Part shown: positions 46,481-57,700 of the stretch, piece after piece
Layout of the letters: every line of letters starts with the position of its first letter
Numbering within the stretch: position 1 is the first letter of the stretch
From: Aedes albopictus
Taxonomy: Eukaryota > Arthropoda > Insecta > Diptera > Culicidae
Direction: 5' to 3'
Length of the DNA: 64,000 nucleotides
NCBI RefSeq assembly: GCF_035046485.1
Contig: NC_085138.1
Coordinates: forward strand, 330,752,421 to 330,816,420
Program-made: the position numbers and the translations under genes
The notes under the pieces: model-generated
What the model saw: the letters and a program-made list of their open reading frames with translations, nothing else
Database searches by the model: none
Told to the model about the DNA's origin: nothing

Positions 46481-47173
46481 GACCTATTTGCTCCATTTAG
46501 TCTGTCTGTCATCAATTCTTTGTTACTGTTACAGAAAAGGGCAGTGCATAACGATTTTAAAATTTACAACAACTCAATATAACGTAAGCCATATTTTCAA
46601 TGCAAATTGTGTTGAACTAACAACAAGCTGGACACTACAGATAATACTCATGAAGGATAAAAAAAAGTTGTTACAAACAACTTGTTAGTAATTAGAAACG
46701 GATATCCAGAAAATGCAAAATTTTCCCGGTGGCAATCTGAATTCCCGTGTATTTCCCGGTTTTTTCTGGTGATCTTAATTCCCGGTTCGCTGGTCACCCT
46801 GAAAAGAAACCTCACCCCGGAAGCTGCAGTGCAACTTTCGATGCATGTTACAAATTCAACAAAAGCACTGCTTGTTATCGTGAATGCGAATAACTTGAGT
46901 CATTTCATTTCTGGAGAATTCACTTCAAAACCAAACTTGAAAATTAATTTAAAAGTTTTTTTCGAAAATGTTATCAGAGAAGTAATCAAACAAGACCATC
47001 AGATCAGACATTAAAATGAAATTCAGTAACAATAAAATAAGCGATTAAAAACATAATCATGTAATTTGTTGATGTAAGTTCAAGCACTTCTCTGTCAGAA
47101 AAAATAAATGATTGATTTTTTTCATTTCTTAAAATGTTTTTTTTTTTCAATTAAATCAATTATGGCAAGTAAG
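46481..47173. other. AT-rich, unnamed repeats
   Basis: Contains CCCGGTTTTTTCTGG and TTCCCGGTTCGCTGGTCACC-like phrases near 46750-46800 that look like part of a dispersed repeat. No gene or element boundary established. Confidence 0.35.
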
Positions 47174-48709
47174 CCCGAGCAGGGGAGAATAGCAACAGCA
47201 TAATAAAATATGGCAAAATAACTGAATAATGGAAAGAGTTTTTGTCATGTAATTTACATAACATATCATGTTATAAACTTGTGTGTCATAAGCGGCAAAA
47301 TAACAAAAATGATAGCAAAAACATGTTTCTGGAAGATCCGTTCAATAACACGTTTTGTTAGTTTCAATAACAACTCAATAATAGCAAATTTGTTGAATAT
47401 GTCAATAACAAATTTTGCTATGAATAAGTTTTTGATAACATTCTGAAAACAAATTTTGCCTTGTACCTTTTGTGGCGGTATGGGATACGCAACAACTGGA
47501 GCTTAATTTGAATTTTTAAGCCATAATAGGAACAGCATGCCTACTGTTGCCACAAGCGATTTATTATCAAAAACAGATAGAAACAATAGTTTTCATATGT
47601 TTTTCAAACAAATTTAGATGAAAAACTACCGACTAAATTTTTGAAATCCCATATTAGGTGGTACGATCATTAGTTATTGAATTAATACACATTATTACCT
47701 CACTGATAGCCACATTAACCCAAGTGAATCTAAGTGGCTTCAATGCAGTGAAATCAATAAAAATAAAATGTCTGATAATAATCAATGGAGTTCTTCTTCT
47801 TGATGACTCTCATTGGATGACTGGAATTTTACAAGCTGATCTAAAACGTTTCATAAAATGGCTATCACTCTATTACACTTTCTATCAAGCTTTCTATACT
47901 CGTGCCTAACTAAAACTGGGACAAAAAAACAGGTATATTAATCAAAGTGCTTACAAAACAAATTGCTTATAAGTTGGCTCTGTCACAGTATTTTATAAGT
48001 AATCCGATGACCGAAAACGCGCCTGTAATTGCTAATTAGAATTTAATGTCAGAAAGAAGAACAAGAGGAACTGATGAGAGAATAATATTTTCTAACGGAA
48101 TGTTGTGAACAACGTAAATCTCGAATTGTGTTATTTTGATTGCAAAGCTTGTATGTTTTTCTATTAATGATCAAATAGTTGTACAGTCTCTCTCTCTTCT
48201 TGGCGTAACGTCCTCATTGGGACAAAGCCTGCTTCTCAGCTTAGTGTTCTATGAGCACTTCCACAGTTATTAACTGAGAGCTTCCTCTGCCAATGACCAT
48301 TTTGCATGCGTATATCGTGTGGCAGGCACGAAGATACTCTATGCCCAAGGAAGTCAAGGAAATTTCCTTTACGAAAAGATCCTGGACCGACCGGGAATCG
48401 AACCCGTCACCCTCAGCATGGTCATGCTGAATACCCGTGCGTTTACCGCCTCGGCTATATGGGCCCTACAGTACAGTACAGTCACAATAACAAAATAACA
48501 ACTGAACTTGTGCTACAACAAAACATGTTATTGAAATGTAATTTAAAGAAAATATACCTATAACACGATCATAACAAAATAAGATTGTGCAACAGTACAT
48601 GTTATGGAAGGAACGGTGATGCCTCAATAAGTTAATAATAACAAATCAAGAAATAAAAATAGGTTTTGTTATCCCGTTGTTATTATTTCGATATTATCCT
48701 CTGCTCGGG
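47174..48709. mobile_element. ~1.5-kb non-autonomous DNA element, CCCGAGCAG TIRs
   Basis: Ends are CCCGAGCAGGGGAGAATA on the left and, in reverse complement, CCCGAGCAGAGGATAATA on the right. AG flanks both sides (47172-47173, 48710-48711), consistent with a 2-bp duplication. Motifs of the type ATAACAAA are scattered through both halves in both orientations. It carries a Feilai-like SINE at 48188-48476. The frame at 47658-47909 has no transposase motif. Confidence 0.65.
48188..48476 (-). mobile_element. Feilai-like tRNA-derived SINE
   Basis: On the minus strand it runs from GGGCCCATATAGCCGAGGCG (box A region) through GGTTCGATTCCCGGTCGG (box B) to GTTACGCCAAGAAGAGAG. TACAGT flanks it on both sides (48182-48187 and 48477-48482), a probable short target duplication. 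Nearly identical to the copy at 61974-62257, so both are young. Confidence 0.9.
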
Positions 48710-48884
48710 AGTATCAACAGAAATTCTAGTTTTGATATTCAGCATTATAGTTAGCGTAACAACTATGGAAAGTTGAATAAATGATAGCTTCTCAACTAGG
48801 ATTAAACCTGTAATTAAGCTAAAACATAATACTGGAAGCCCTTAAATTTTCAACTTGCTGAATTGAACAAAATCAGTGGTAAAG

Positions 48885-49065
48885 ATATGACGAAACCAAT
48901 CCTCGAAATTTCAAGAGCACAAATCTGAAGTACCGAATGTTGGTTTTTGCTGATAAGTTAATCGATTGTCACCACCACCGCGGTTTATCGATCATCTTCA
49001 GCGCAACCGACATCCAGTTCTTCAGATTTGTGCTCTTGAATATTTGAGGTATGGGTTCGTCATAT
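48885..49065. repeat. ~180-bp fold-back repeat (MITE-like)
   Basis: The left arm ATATGACGAAACC...TTCAAGAGCACAAATCTGAAG matches the right arm in reverse complement (CTTCAGATTTGTGCTCTTGA...GGTTCGTCATAT) over roughly 40 imperfect bases. The centre contains a short CACCACCACCGCGG stretch. No coding potential. Confidence 0.7.
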
Positions 49066-49245
49066 TTTTGTCTCAAATTGATTATTAACCAAACACCTTT
49101 ATAACCCTAAAAAAATCCGAGGCTGAGTACATTCATCAATTGTCAAAAACTTGAGTAAAATGTGAACAATACATTGTTATATTTTCATAAAAAAGCGATA
49201 CTTACTCGGTATTTATATTTTTAAATTCTTAATTTTCCAACTTAA

Positions 49246-49661
49246 TTTACAGCTCTTTTGTCTACTAGGGCACAGCGTAGGCGATTGCCATTGACAGCTG
49301 CACTTGTACTTTGGTACACCGCCTACATGTATTCTATTCTAATTTCTAGTATATTGAACTGGACGCCTTTGTGCTGCTTTCACTTTTTACTCTGTCCGCG
49401 ATAGAATTATCAGCGCGGTGATGTTGATGTGTGACTGTTGTTCCTTTTTTAGTCCGTTTGGTGGACCATTATGAATTCTCGTTCGCCAAAATTCAATTAA
49501 ACGGGTCCGTTAGAGCTATGACCTCCAGAAGAGAGTCAGGTGTCAGCCGCTCTCGGGAGAAGAGCAACTGAGGAAAATTTGCAAGAGCCGGTGCTGGAAT
49601 CGAACCCATGACCATCGATTTATAAAGCGAACGTGTGATTACTGCACCGCGAGCCCCGGCA
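49246..49661 (-). mobile_element. SINE with tRNA-Met-like head, diverged copy
   Basis: The minus strand begins GCCGGGGCTCGCGGTGCAGT, keeps a TTTATAA anticodon-loop-like segment and GGGTTCGATTCCAGC (box B), and continues through the same body as the element at 26416-26845 to the shared 3' segment near 49250. It is clearly diverged from that copy, with substitutions in the anticodon region. Confidence 0.8.
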
Positions 49662-49909
49662 GTTTTCAATATTTGTGTTGCCAAAATTAGTATAATACTG
49701 TACTTTCCATGTACCATCTATACTTTTCCTCTAGGATTCTACCATTAACCGGGAAGACCATCATCGATGGGTGTTTCCAGCATGCGGGGAGCGGCAACCC
49801 GGCACATGTTCTTTGATTCTGCCTGCAGCTAGCAGCGTTGAGCGGCAAGCCAGCATTCTAGGTACTGAAGCCCGAACATGATCACGCGCAGCAAAAGAGC
49901 ATATGAATA

Positions 49910-51036
49910 CACTCATTGCACAATTATGGGTCACTCAAGGAACAATCATTTCATAATATGAATCGTTTTTCATAGAAAAATAACATTTTCATTATTTTTA
50001 TTTTATATTCTCTTCATTGAAACTCCTTTTTATTGTTTTATATAAAAATCTGCTTGTAAAATTCACTTTAGGCGGTGAAAATTACTGAAATGTTGGTGAA
50101 TAATGAAAACCACAATTATGGGTCAAAATTGGCTGTGTAACAATTATGGGTCAATTTGTTGCCTATTATGGGTCACTCAAGAGGAATCGGCTGAACAATA
50201 ATGTTTTGTCTATTTTTCAGGGAATGGTCACTTATTCTAGATAGATCAACTATAGTGGAATCTAAAACTGGTCTCAAACCTCTTAACGCAGCGTGTTTTC
50301 ACGATTTGGAATCAATTTTTCAAAATTGGGACGAAATCTCCAACACAACCACTGATAAACGCCTAAAAGTATGCAATGCCCATGTACGCAGAACTGTCAA
50401 TATAATGCTTCACAAAAAGTGACCCATAATTGTGTGATTTTCGGTGTTCCTTGTCACAATAATGAGTCATTTAAATTTTGCCTGAAATAAGCTTTAATTA
50501 GCTGCAGTCACATGAATTTCTACATTTAGAACGTAAATTATACCTTTGTTCTGGTGACGATACCATTTCGCACTCGAAAATCACTAAAGCTCGCCTTTAC
50601 AGAGCTTACGAAAACAGCGCACGCACTTTCTGATGTTCACAATCGAAGCGTTACTTTGACAGATGGTTTTACTCCGAACAAAAAATTACTGAAAATAGGT
50701 ATGTTTTGACGTATGGGGCTGTCCATAAACCACGTGGTCATTTTTTTGGGACTTTTCAACCCCCCCCCCCCGCGTGGTCATTAGTCCATACAAAATTTTT
50801 TATTTGTCCATACAAAATGGTCATCGGCCGAACCCCCCCCCCCCCCCCCCTCATGACCACGTGGTTTATGGACAGCCCCTATAAGCCCGTGTGCGATACG
50901 TATAGTGACACAAAACAAATCATTTCATCAACGAAAAATGACAATGGCTAACAAAAGCTTGCAATTAATTAGTATTTATCTATTCAAGTGGAAAGTGACT
51001 AATAATTGTGTGTGACCCATAATTGTGCAATGAGTG
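49910..51036. mobile_element. 1127-bp MITE, CACTCATTGCACAATTATGG TIRs, TA TSD
   Basis: Left CACTCATTGCACAATTATGG continues GGTCAC and the right end is its reverse complement. TA is duplicated at 49908-49909 and 51037-51038. The motif ATTATGGGTCA recurs inside in both orientations (50110, 50140, 50165, 50420). A 73-residue frame (50201-50422) follows an acceptor-like TATTTTTCAG and may be a captured exon or a transposase remnant, unproven. It carries a nested MITE at 50715-50879. Confidence 0.85.
50715..50879. mobile_element. 165-bp MITE, GGGGCTGTCCATAAACCACG TIRs
   Basis: Ends are perfect inverted repeats (GGGGCTGTCCATAAACCACG continuing TGGTCAT). TAT flanks both sides (50712-50714 and 50880-50882), a 3-bp duplication as in Harbinger-type elements. 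Two long C runs lie inside. It is nested in the 1127-bp element and resembles the unit at 53680-53837. Confidence 0.85.
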
Positions 51037-51155
51037 TACAAACCTGTTTGGTTCCTACACTTGGATGCTCTTGCTAGCGTTTGCTGTTGTTGTTTGTATC
51101 AAACCGCCTCTTTCACCAACCAGAGCAGAAACAGCAGGCAATGCAACGTTTGATA

Positions 51156-51368
51156 GGGTCTTGTACCATTTGGGCAGATGTACCTATTTTGGGCACTTGC
51201 CGCTACAACTAAGTCAATTTCAAACCTATAGGTTTGAATTTTTGAATAAAATTAGGCACGTACAGTATCTAACTCCATACTAAAATTCGAATCAATCAGT
51301 TTGAAATTGACTGAGTTATAGCGACAAGTGCCCAATATAGGTACACCTGCCCAAATGGTACAAGACCC
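51156..51368. mobile_element. 213-bp fold-back MITE, TA TSD
   Basis: GGGTCTTGTACCATTTGGGC at the left is repeated inverted at the right, and similarity continues for about 70 bases (GTACCTAT...GGGCACTTG...AGTCAATTTCAAAC). TA is duplicated at 51154-51155 and 51369-51370. Nearly the whole unit is arm, leaving a short centre. Confidence 0.88.
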
Positions 51369-51430
51369 TAGTCGTCGGTTGACCGCCCTGGATTGGTTGA
51401 TGTTGCCGTTTTGTTGCCCTTTTGTAGATA

Positions 51431-52280
51431 GGGGATTCTGGGGTAATACGCACCACTTAAGGAAGATGCGTCCAAATGCATATAAAAAAGCAATAATTTA
51501 TTGGTTTAATGCATGCATTCATTGCATATACTTTCATTCTAAAAGAAACCAAACAAAATTTCAGCCTTAATACAGTTCAGCTCTTGAAAATAACGTTTTT
51601 TGTAAAGACCAACATTACGGCTTCGTATGTTTATGCGGGGCAGTATGCACCCTTGCTCGGGGTAAAATGCACTACAACAATGGGGCAGGATGCACTCAAA
51701 CAAAAGGGCAAGACGCACCACAACATTGAGGCAAGATGTACCGTCGAGTTTAGAAATCTTTTTACTTCTTAGACAAAATGCATGTTTTATAAGGTTTTAA
51801 GACAAACAATAGCTCAATTTTGTTTGCGATTACTTACAGAGCACTCATAGATATGATTACAGCTTGTTTTCTACAGGTGCGTTTTGCCCCAACGAATGGA
51901 GTGCATATTGCCCCAATCAATAGCAAAAAATAAAATAGTTTAAAACATATAATTTACGTAGATTACTGTTTAAGTTATTTTTCCTATGCTTAGCATTGCC
52001 CTCAATGAACTGAATAAACACAACAGCATTAGATGTTTGGTCGATTTTCACCATCAAATCATTCGACAAACGATCGGGAAAATTACATCAGAATCGTGCT
52101 TTTCAATTTTATTCATTTTTCTCACTAATTACGTAACGCAGATATGTAAAATTTTCCAGATGCTCATTTATTAAGACGTTCTATTAGAGTGATAAGGTTG
52201 CAAAGCTCTAAAACCGATAATCCCTGAAAAACAAAGGGGGTGCGTTTTGCCTCGACAGTGCGTATTACCCCAGATGCCCC
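51431..52280. mobile_element. 850-bp MITE, TA TSD
   Basis: Left GGGGATTCTGGGGTAATACG and right, in reverse complement, GGGGCATCTGGGGTAATACG form the TIR. TA flanks at 51429-51430 and 52281-52282. Both ends carry repeated GGGGYARDATGCAC-type motifs (four near 51640-51740, others inverted near 51885-51920). The interior is AT-rich and non-coding. Confidence 0.85.
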
Positions 52281-52282
52281 TA

Positions 52283-53098
52283 CACTAGGTTCTAGTTCTG
52301 GTAGAGAATGATGCTCCTATACACAGTGCAAACTAACTTTCCTGTGGGCTTGTGTGGAGATGGTTTGGCTTCCCAGGGATCCGGACTGGGGACAAACGTG
52401 ACGGGCTGGGCGCATGCTGTGTTTGTTGGATCGGTCTACACCAAACACTTCAATCGAAGCGTATATTGTGGGCAAGTTTCTATATCTAGCTCAAGTTTCT
52501 TGATGCAGCATCAGTTTGGAAACTCTGGTAACATTTGGAAGGAGGTGGATTCTTTTTCTTGGCGTAACGTCCCAATGTGGACAAGGCCTGTTTCTTAATT
52601 TAATTAGTGTTCCGAGCAACCCCATGAAACGGCTGTCATCCACATACAACTGGATTGAAGCCAAAAATATGGTGCTGGACGTGGTGCTGATTTGAATCGG
52701 CGGTTGCATAAGGCTGAAAACACAGTGATTTTTTCTGTTGGAGCACGAGCGACATTCAAAGTTAATTGACTTAAGTGTTGTTTTAAATGGGTTAAATGTA
52801 TTTTCATACTTGTGCGTCTTGTAAATTTAACAAAGAACACTAAACCCATTGAAAAATATGTAGAAATGATCGTTTTTCGATAACGAATTTATCTTCGCAC
52901 GACAAAATTCGCTTCCGCACGTAGCAGATTGGCCAGCAGACTGAAATTTCGTAAACAAACCTGTGGCGCCCCACCAAAGGCGGCGGCTTCAAGAACTAAC
53001 GCTTTCTTCAGGGGGTTGGTTCCGAGTACACCAACAGTAATCAATGGAAATCTTAATTTTCCAATGGCCATTTTCGTATTTATAAGATAGTCACCCAT
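52283..53098. other. Mixed sequence with a Feilai 3' fragment
   Basis: At 52551-52605 the plus strand reads TTTCTTGGCGTAACGTCCCA then GGACAAGGCCTG, the 3' part of a Feilai-like SINE on the minus strand, truncated. The rest (including frames at 52308-52598 and 52604-52849) has no recognisable family. Confidence 0.5.
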
Positions 53099-53535
53099 GG
53101 GCCAGCAACAACTGTAAGGTATGGTTATTCAGCATGTATTGGCGGAGCCAGCATTTTCTTTTCTCTTACTCACTCTCCTAAACATGCACGAGAAAGAGAA
53201 AGATAGAAGAGGGGGCAGCTTGCCTCCTCTTTCATCCCGCTCTTTCTCGAATATGTTTAGGAGAGTGAGTAAGAAAAAAGAAAAAGCTGGCTCCGCCAAT
53301 GTTAGCATGAGCATGCCGAGGGTGACGGGTTCGTTTCCCGCTCGGCCCAAGAACTTTTCGTAATGGAAATTTGCTTAATTTTCTTGGTCATAGAGTATCT
53401 TAGTGCCTGTCACACGATATGTACATGGAAAATGCTTATTGGCAGAGGAAACTGTCAGTTAATAACTGTGGAAGTGCTTATAAACATTAAGTTGAGACGC
53501 AGGCTTTGTACCTGTGTTGATCCAAGAAGAAAAAT
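53099..53535 (+). mobile_element. Feilai-like SINE split by a fold-back MITE
   Basis: The head is at 53099-53136 and the remainder resumes near 53304 (AGCATGAGCATGCCGAGGG, GACGGGTTCGTTTCCCG). It ends near 53520 in sequence related to CTTTGTACCTGTGTTGATCC and a degenerate AAGAAG tail. It is old: box B and the 3' end have several substitutions compared with the copies at 48188 and 61974. Confidence 0.75.
53138..53301. mobile_element. ~160-bp fold-back MITE (ATTGGCGGAGCCAGC)
   Basis: The left arm ATTGGCGGAGCCAGC continues TTTCTT...TTACTCACTCTCCTAAACAT...CGAGAAAGAG and the right arm is its inverted, slightly diverged copy. AGCATG flanks on both sides, though a short SINE-internal repeat of that word makes the duplication length uncertain. 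It is inserted in the tRNA-like head of the SINE. Confidence 0.8.
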
Positions 53536-53679
53536 AAGAAGCAGAAGGCACCCATTAAAGTCAATAAAAGCTTCATTACTTAAAGTTTCGGGACTGGCCG
53601 GTAATCCGAACGAGACACCCTCAGCATGTTCATGTTCAATATCCATGCTGTTTTGGCGATTGGCAAATTATTAATAACG

Positions 53680-53837
53680 GCCTGTCCATAAACAACGTAG
53701 ACTCTTAGGGTGGAGGGGGGGGGGCTGGTCTGGCCAAAGTCTTCGCTCCATACAAATTTCGAAAATTTTGTATGGACAAAAGTCTACGAAGGGGAAGGGG
53801 GAATGATCAAAATGAGTTTACGTAGTTTATGGACAGC
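53680..53837. mobile_element. ~158-bp MITE of the CTGTCCATAAAC group
   Basis: CTGTCCATAAACAACGTAG at the left and CTACGTAGTTTATGGACAG-like sequence at the right (reverse complement CTGTCCATAAACTACGTAA). A G-run and an inverted TCCATACAAA / TTTGTATGGA pair lie inside. Same architecture as 50715-50879 with a different subterminal word. Confidence 0.75.
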
Positions 53838-54588
53838 GTTCAATGTGTTGTTCTGAATTTCTGTTCTTTGTTTTATTTTAATGACTATTTACTTGTTATC
53901 AATCATTATTGGTTTAGATTGTTTGTGACCCTTATTTGATTCCATTTATTAAATTATTCTTTTACAGTTTTCGAAAATTAAATTTATCATTGTCACAAGA
54001 ACAATCGGCCTATCGAAACTTTCCCTTCTGCCTCCCGTCCCGAAACTCCACTTTGAGCTCGCGCCAATCGCACAGAAACATTGAAAACTAGTTTTTCCGG
54101 CTGTATCTTTCGCTGTGTCTCTCATGCACCGCCGCATCGTTCCACCACAGACAGTGCCAATGTTCATTTTGCCTTTTGGCATCGTACCAAAACACCCAAC
54201 AATCAGCGAGCGCGAGTACAACCGGCCGGCCAGACTCAGCAGAACTGAAAAAAAAATGGAATGGTAACAACAGCCTCAGCTAGAGGCACACACGACTCGG
54301 AGCTGGAGAGAAAAAAAAAACCTGGACAGACACCACAGCAGCGTATAACGTTGAAGCCCCATCCCCGTCTCGTTGTGATTATGATGCGAACAACACTGCC
54401 GGCGAGGTAAACAACGCGTTATCGATATCGGCGATGGTTCATTCTCTTTGGGTAGGGCAAGAGCACATGGTGTGGGCACATGTAATTCATTTATTCATTG
54501 CGAATACCTACTCCGAATTGTAACTCCATTATTATAGTACGATAGATCAAACAAGCATAGCTTTCGAATTACTTTGAAGGACAGCTGG
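53838..54588. other. Non-repetitive sequence flanking the 8.5-kb unit
   Basis: No element boundary found. 54000-54480 is richer in CG than its surroundings and could be regulatory or UTR sequence. Frames on the minus strand (53949-54221, 54276-54479) lack family motifs. It ends with ACAGCTGG (54581-54588), the target duplication of the next element. Confidence 0.4.
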
Positions 54589-54789
54589 CATTGGCGTAAC
54601 TAGGAATTTTTCCTGGAGGGGGCCCAGGGGGGGCCTGACTTGAGATGAATTTTAGGCGGGATGGGCGCCCGATATGTGAATATGCAAATTGGTATTGTAG
54701 TTTTGAGTAATCAAAATGACTGTTCTAGATTTGTTCATAGTTTCGTAAACTATATGAGTACGAACAATTCCTCCAAGATTTTTTTCCCA

Positions 54790-57700
54790 TAGCTTGCTTC
54801 AGTGATTTCATCATGGCTTCTTCCAGAAATTCAATCAAGAATTCATCTAGGGATTCCACTAGACATTTTTTCGGGGATTTGTCCTGGGATATCTTTAGAG
54901 GTTCCTCCAGTAATTGTTCCAGTGTTTTTTTTTTCGAGATTTCCTCAAGGATTTTCTCCAGAGATCCTTTAAGGTGTTTCTGCAGGTATTAAGAGATTTC
55001 TACAGGGATTTCTTCATATATGCCTTCCAGAATTCCACTAGAGATTGCTCCAATAATTACATCTGGAATGATTCGAAGTATTTCTGCAGGAATATATTTA
55101 AAAATTCTTCCAGGTATTCACTAAGAAAGCTCTCCTGAGATTCCATAGAGTTCCTCATGGGGTTGCTTCCGGGATTGCTCATTGGGTTTCTTCAGAAATT
55201 ACTTCGAGTTCCTCCAGGGATTCACCGGAAATTTCTTCTGTTATTCTTTCAAATACGACTTCCGGGATTTTTTCAAAAATGCCTGCAAGAGCTCTTGTTG
55301 GGATTCCTTCAGAAACTCCCCCAGAAATTAATCCAGGATTTCAGGATTTCCTCAGGAATTTTAGCGGTTTCTTCAATATTTCCTCTGACAATTCATCAGA
55401 AACTCCTCCTGGAATTCTCTCAGAAATCGAACTTTGTATTTCATCAGAAATAAATCTTGAGATTCCTCCAGAAACTCCTCAAGAGATTCCTTCGGAAATT
55501 CCTCCCGGATTTTTTTCAAGCACTATTCCAGGTATTCATCCTGCCAATCCTCTACGATTTCATTCAGGCATTTCTCCAGTGACTTCTGCAAGAGTTCTAC
55601 CAAGAATTTCTACAGGAATTATCCCAGGTATTTCCTCAGGAATTCCTCTGGGAATTTATTCTAGAATTGATCCAGGAATTCTTCCAGGGTTTCCTCCAAG
55701 AATTGATCCAGGAATTTCTCTAGGGTTTCTTCTACACATTCCTCCAGGAATTATTTCATGGATCCCTCCAGAAATTTCACCGATGATTCCTGCAGTAATT
55801 CCTCCTGAAAATCCTTCTGGAATTCCTCCTAGAATTTCTCCAGAAATTCATCTGGAAATTCCTCCTGGAACTCCACCAGAAATTCCTTTCAGAATTCCTC
55901 TAAAAATTTCTCCAGGAATTCCTTCAGAAATTTCTCCATGGATTTCTACCAGAATTCCTCTAGAGATTCTTCCAGGAATTCATTCAGGGATTCCTCAAGG
56001 TATTCATTTAGAATTTCCTCTTGGAGTTCTTCCATGAATAGTTCCACGGAATTTCCCCAAGATTTCCTATAGAGATTTGTTCATAAGTTCCTCCTTAGGT
56101 TCCTCCAGAAATTGTTTCAGGGATTCCTCCAGGTTTATTTCCAAGAATTCCCCCAGGGATTCTTCCAAGTAATTCTCTAGAAATTCCTTTAAGGATGCCT
56201 CCAGGAATTCGTCAAGAGGTTTCTTAAGAATTACCCCAATAATCTCTTCAGAAAGTCCTCCAGGAATTGATCCAGGAACTCCCATATGAATCCCTTCATA
56301 AATTACTACCGCAATTCCTCCCGGAATTCCTGCTGGAACAAATATCTCTTGCAATTTATTCAGAAATTTCTCTTGGAATTTCTTTAGAAATTTATCTTGG
56401 AATTTTTTCAGAATTTCTCTCGAGATTCCTCCAGGAATTCATTTCAGGGATAGTTCCTCGGAATTTCCCCGGAAATGCCTTTACAAATTTATCCAGGAAT
56501 TCGTCCTGGGATTCCGCAAGGAATTTGTCCAGAACTTTCCAGGCATTCCTCCTGAGGTTCCTCCAGAAATTGCTACAGGGATTCCTCCAGGGATTTTTTC
56601 CAAGAATTTTCTTAGGAATTCTTCCAAGAATTTCTCTAAAAATTTCTCTAAGGATTCCTCTAGGAATTTTTCAAGAGGTTTTTTTAGAAATTTCTCCTAG
56701 GAGTTTCTCCATGGAATCATCCCAGGATTTCTCTAGGAATTCATCTAGAGATTGCTCCGGGAATTCTTCTAGAGGTCCCTCCCAGAATTCTTCTAAAAAC
56801 TCCACCAGGAATTCATCAAGGAATTTATCTAGAGATTGCTCCAGGCATTAGTTTAGGAATTTCTTCAGGGATTCTTGAAGGAATTTCTCCAGGGTGTCCT
56901 TAAAGGATATCTTAAGGAATCCCTCGAGATACTCTTCCAGCAATTAATACAGGCATGTCTCCAGAAATTCATCCAGGGGATTTTTTTCCACCCCTGTTGG
57001 GGAAATTAAGCCACTGCGTCCAATAGGCTGAACTTTTGTGGCAGGGGTTCCTCCAGGCATTCCTTTAGAAATTACTATCGCAATTTCTCCAAGAATTTAT
57101 TTATTAAATCCTCTAGGGGTTCATTAAGAAATTTCCTCAAGAATTCCTCCCAGAGTTTATCCAAGAATTATTCCAATAATTTCTCCTGGGATTCCTGCAT
57201 CAGCTCCTCCTGAGATTTCTCTAGACATTCCTTCAAATATTTTTTCAGGAATCCTCCAGGAAATCCTCCCTTAAAAATTTCCCCAAAAATTCTTTCCGGA
57301 ATTCGTTTAAGAATTATTCCAGGTATTGCCCCTGGCATTCTTCCCGGATTTCATCCAGGCATTTCTACCACGAATTTCACCGGAATTACCCCAGGTATTT
57401 CTTCAGGAATACCTCTGGGAATTTATTCAGAAATGGATCCAGGAATTCATCCAGGCATTTCTTCGGCAATTCGTACAGCAATTGCTTCAGGAATTCTTCC
57501 AGAATTTCCTCCAGAAATCCTTCCAGGTTTTCCTCCAAGAATTAATCCAGGAATTTCTTCTCCTCGGTTTCCTCTACAAATTCCTCCAGGAATTATTCCA
57601 TCAATTCCTCCAGAAATTCCACCGATGATTCCTCCAGTAATTCTTCCACAAATTTCTTCTGAAATTGCTCCTGGAATTCCTCCAGAAATCCCTCTTCAAA

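Noticed and set aside
50762..50850. Long C runs as possible i-motif or regulatory sites
   Set aside because: They are internal homopolymers of a MITE family and may also be affected by sequencing error; no independent evidence.
55279..56037. 252-residue ORF of IPPG/ISLE-like tetrapeptides, and similar frames at 56267, 57433 and 30791
   Set aside because: They arise from a 12-bp repeat whose period is a multiple of three. Other frames are equally open nearby and no start context or fixed phase supports a protein.
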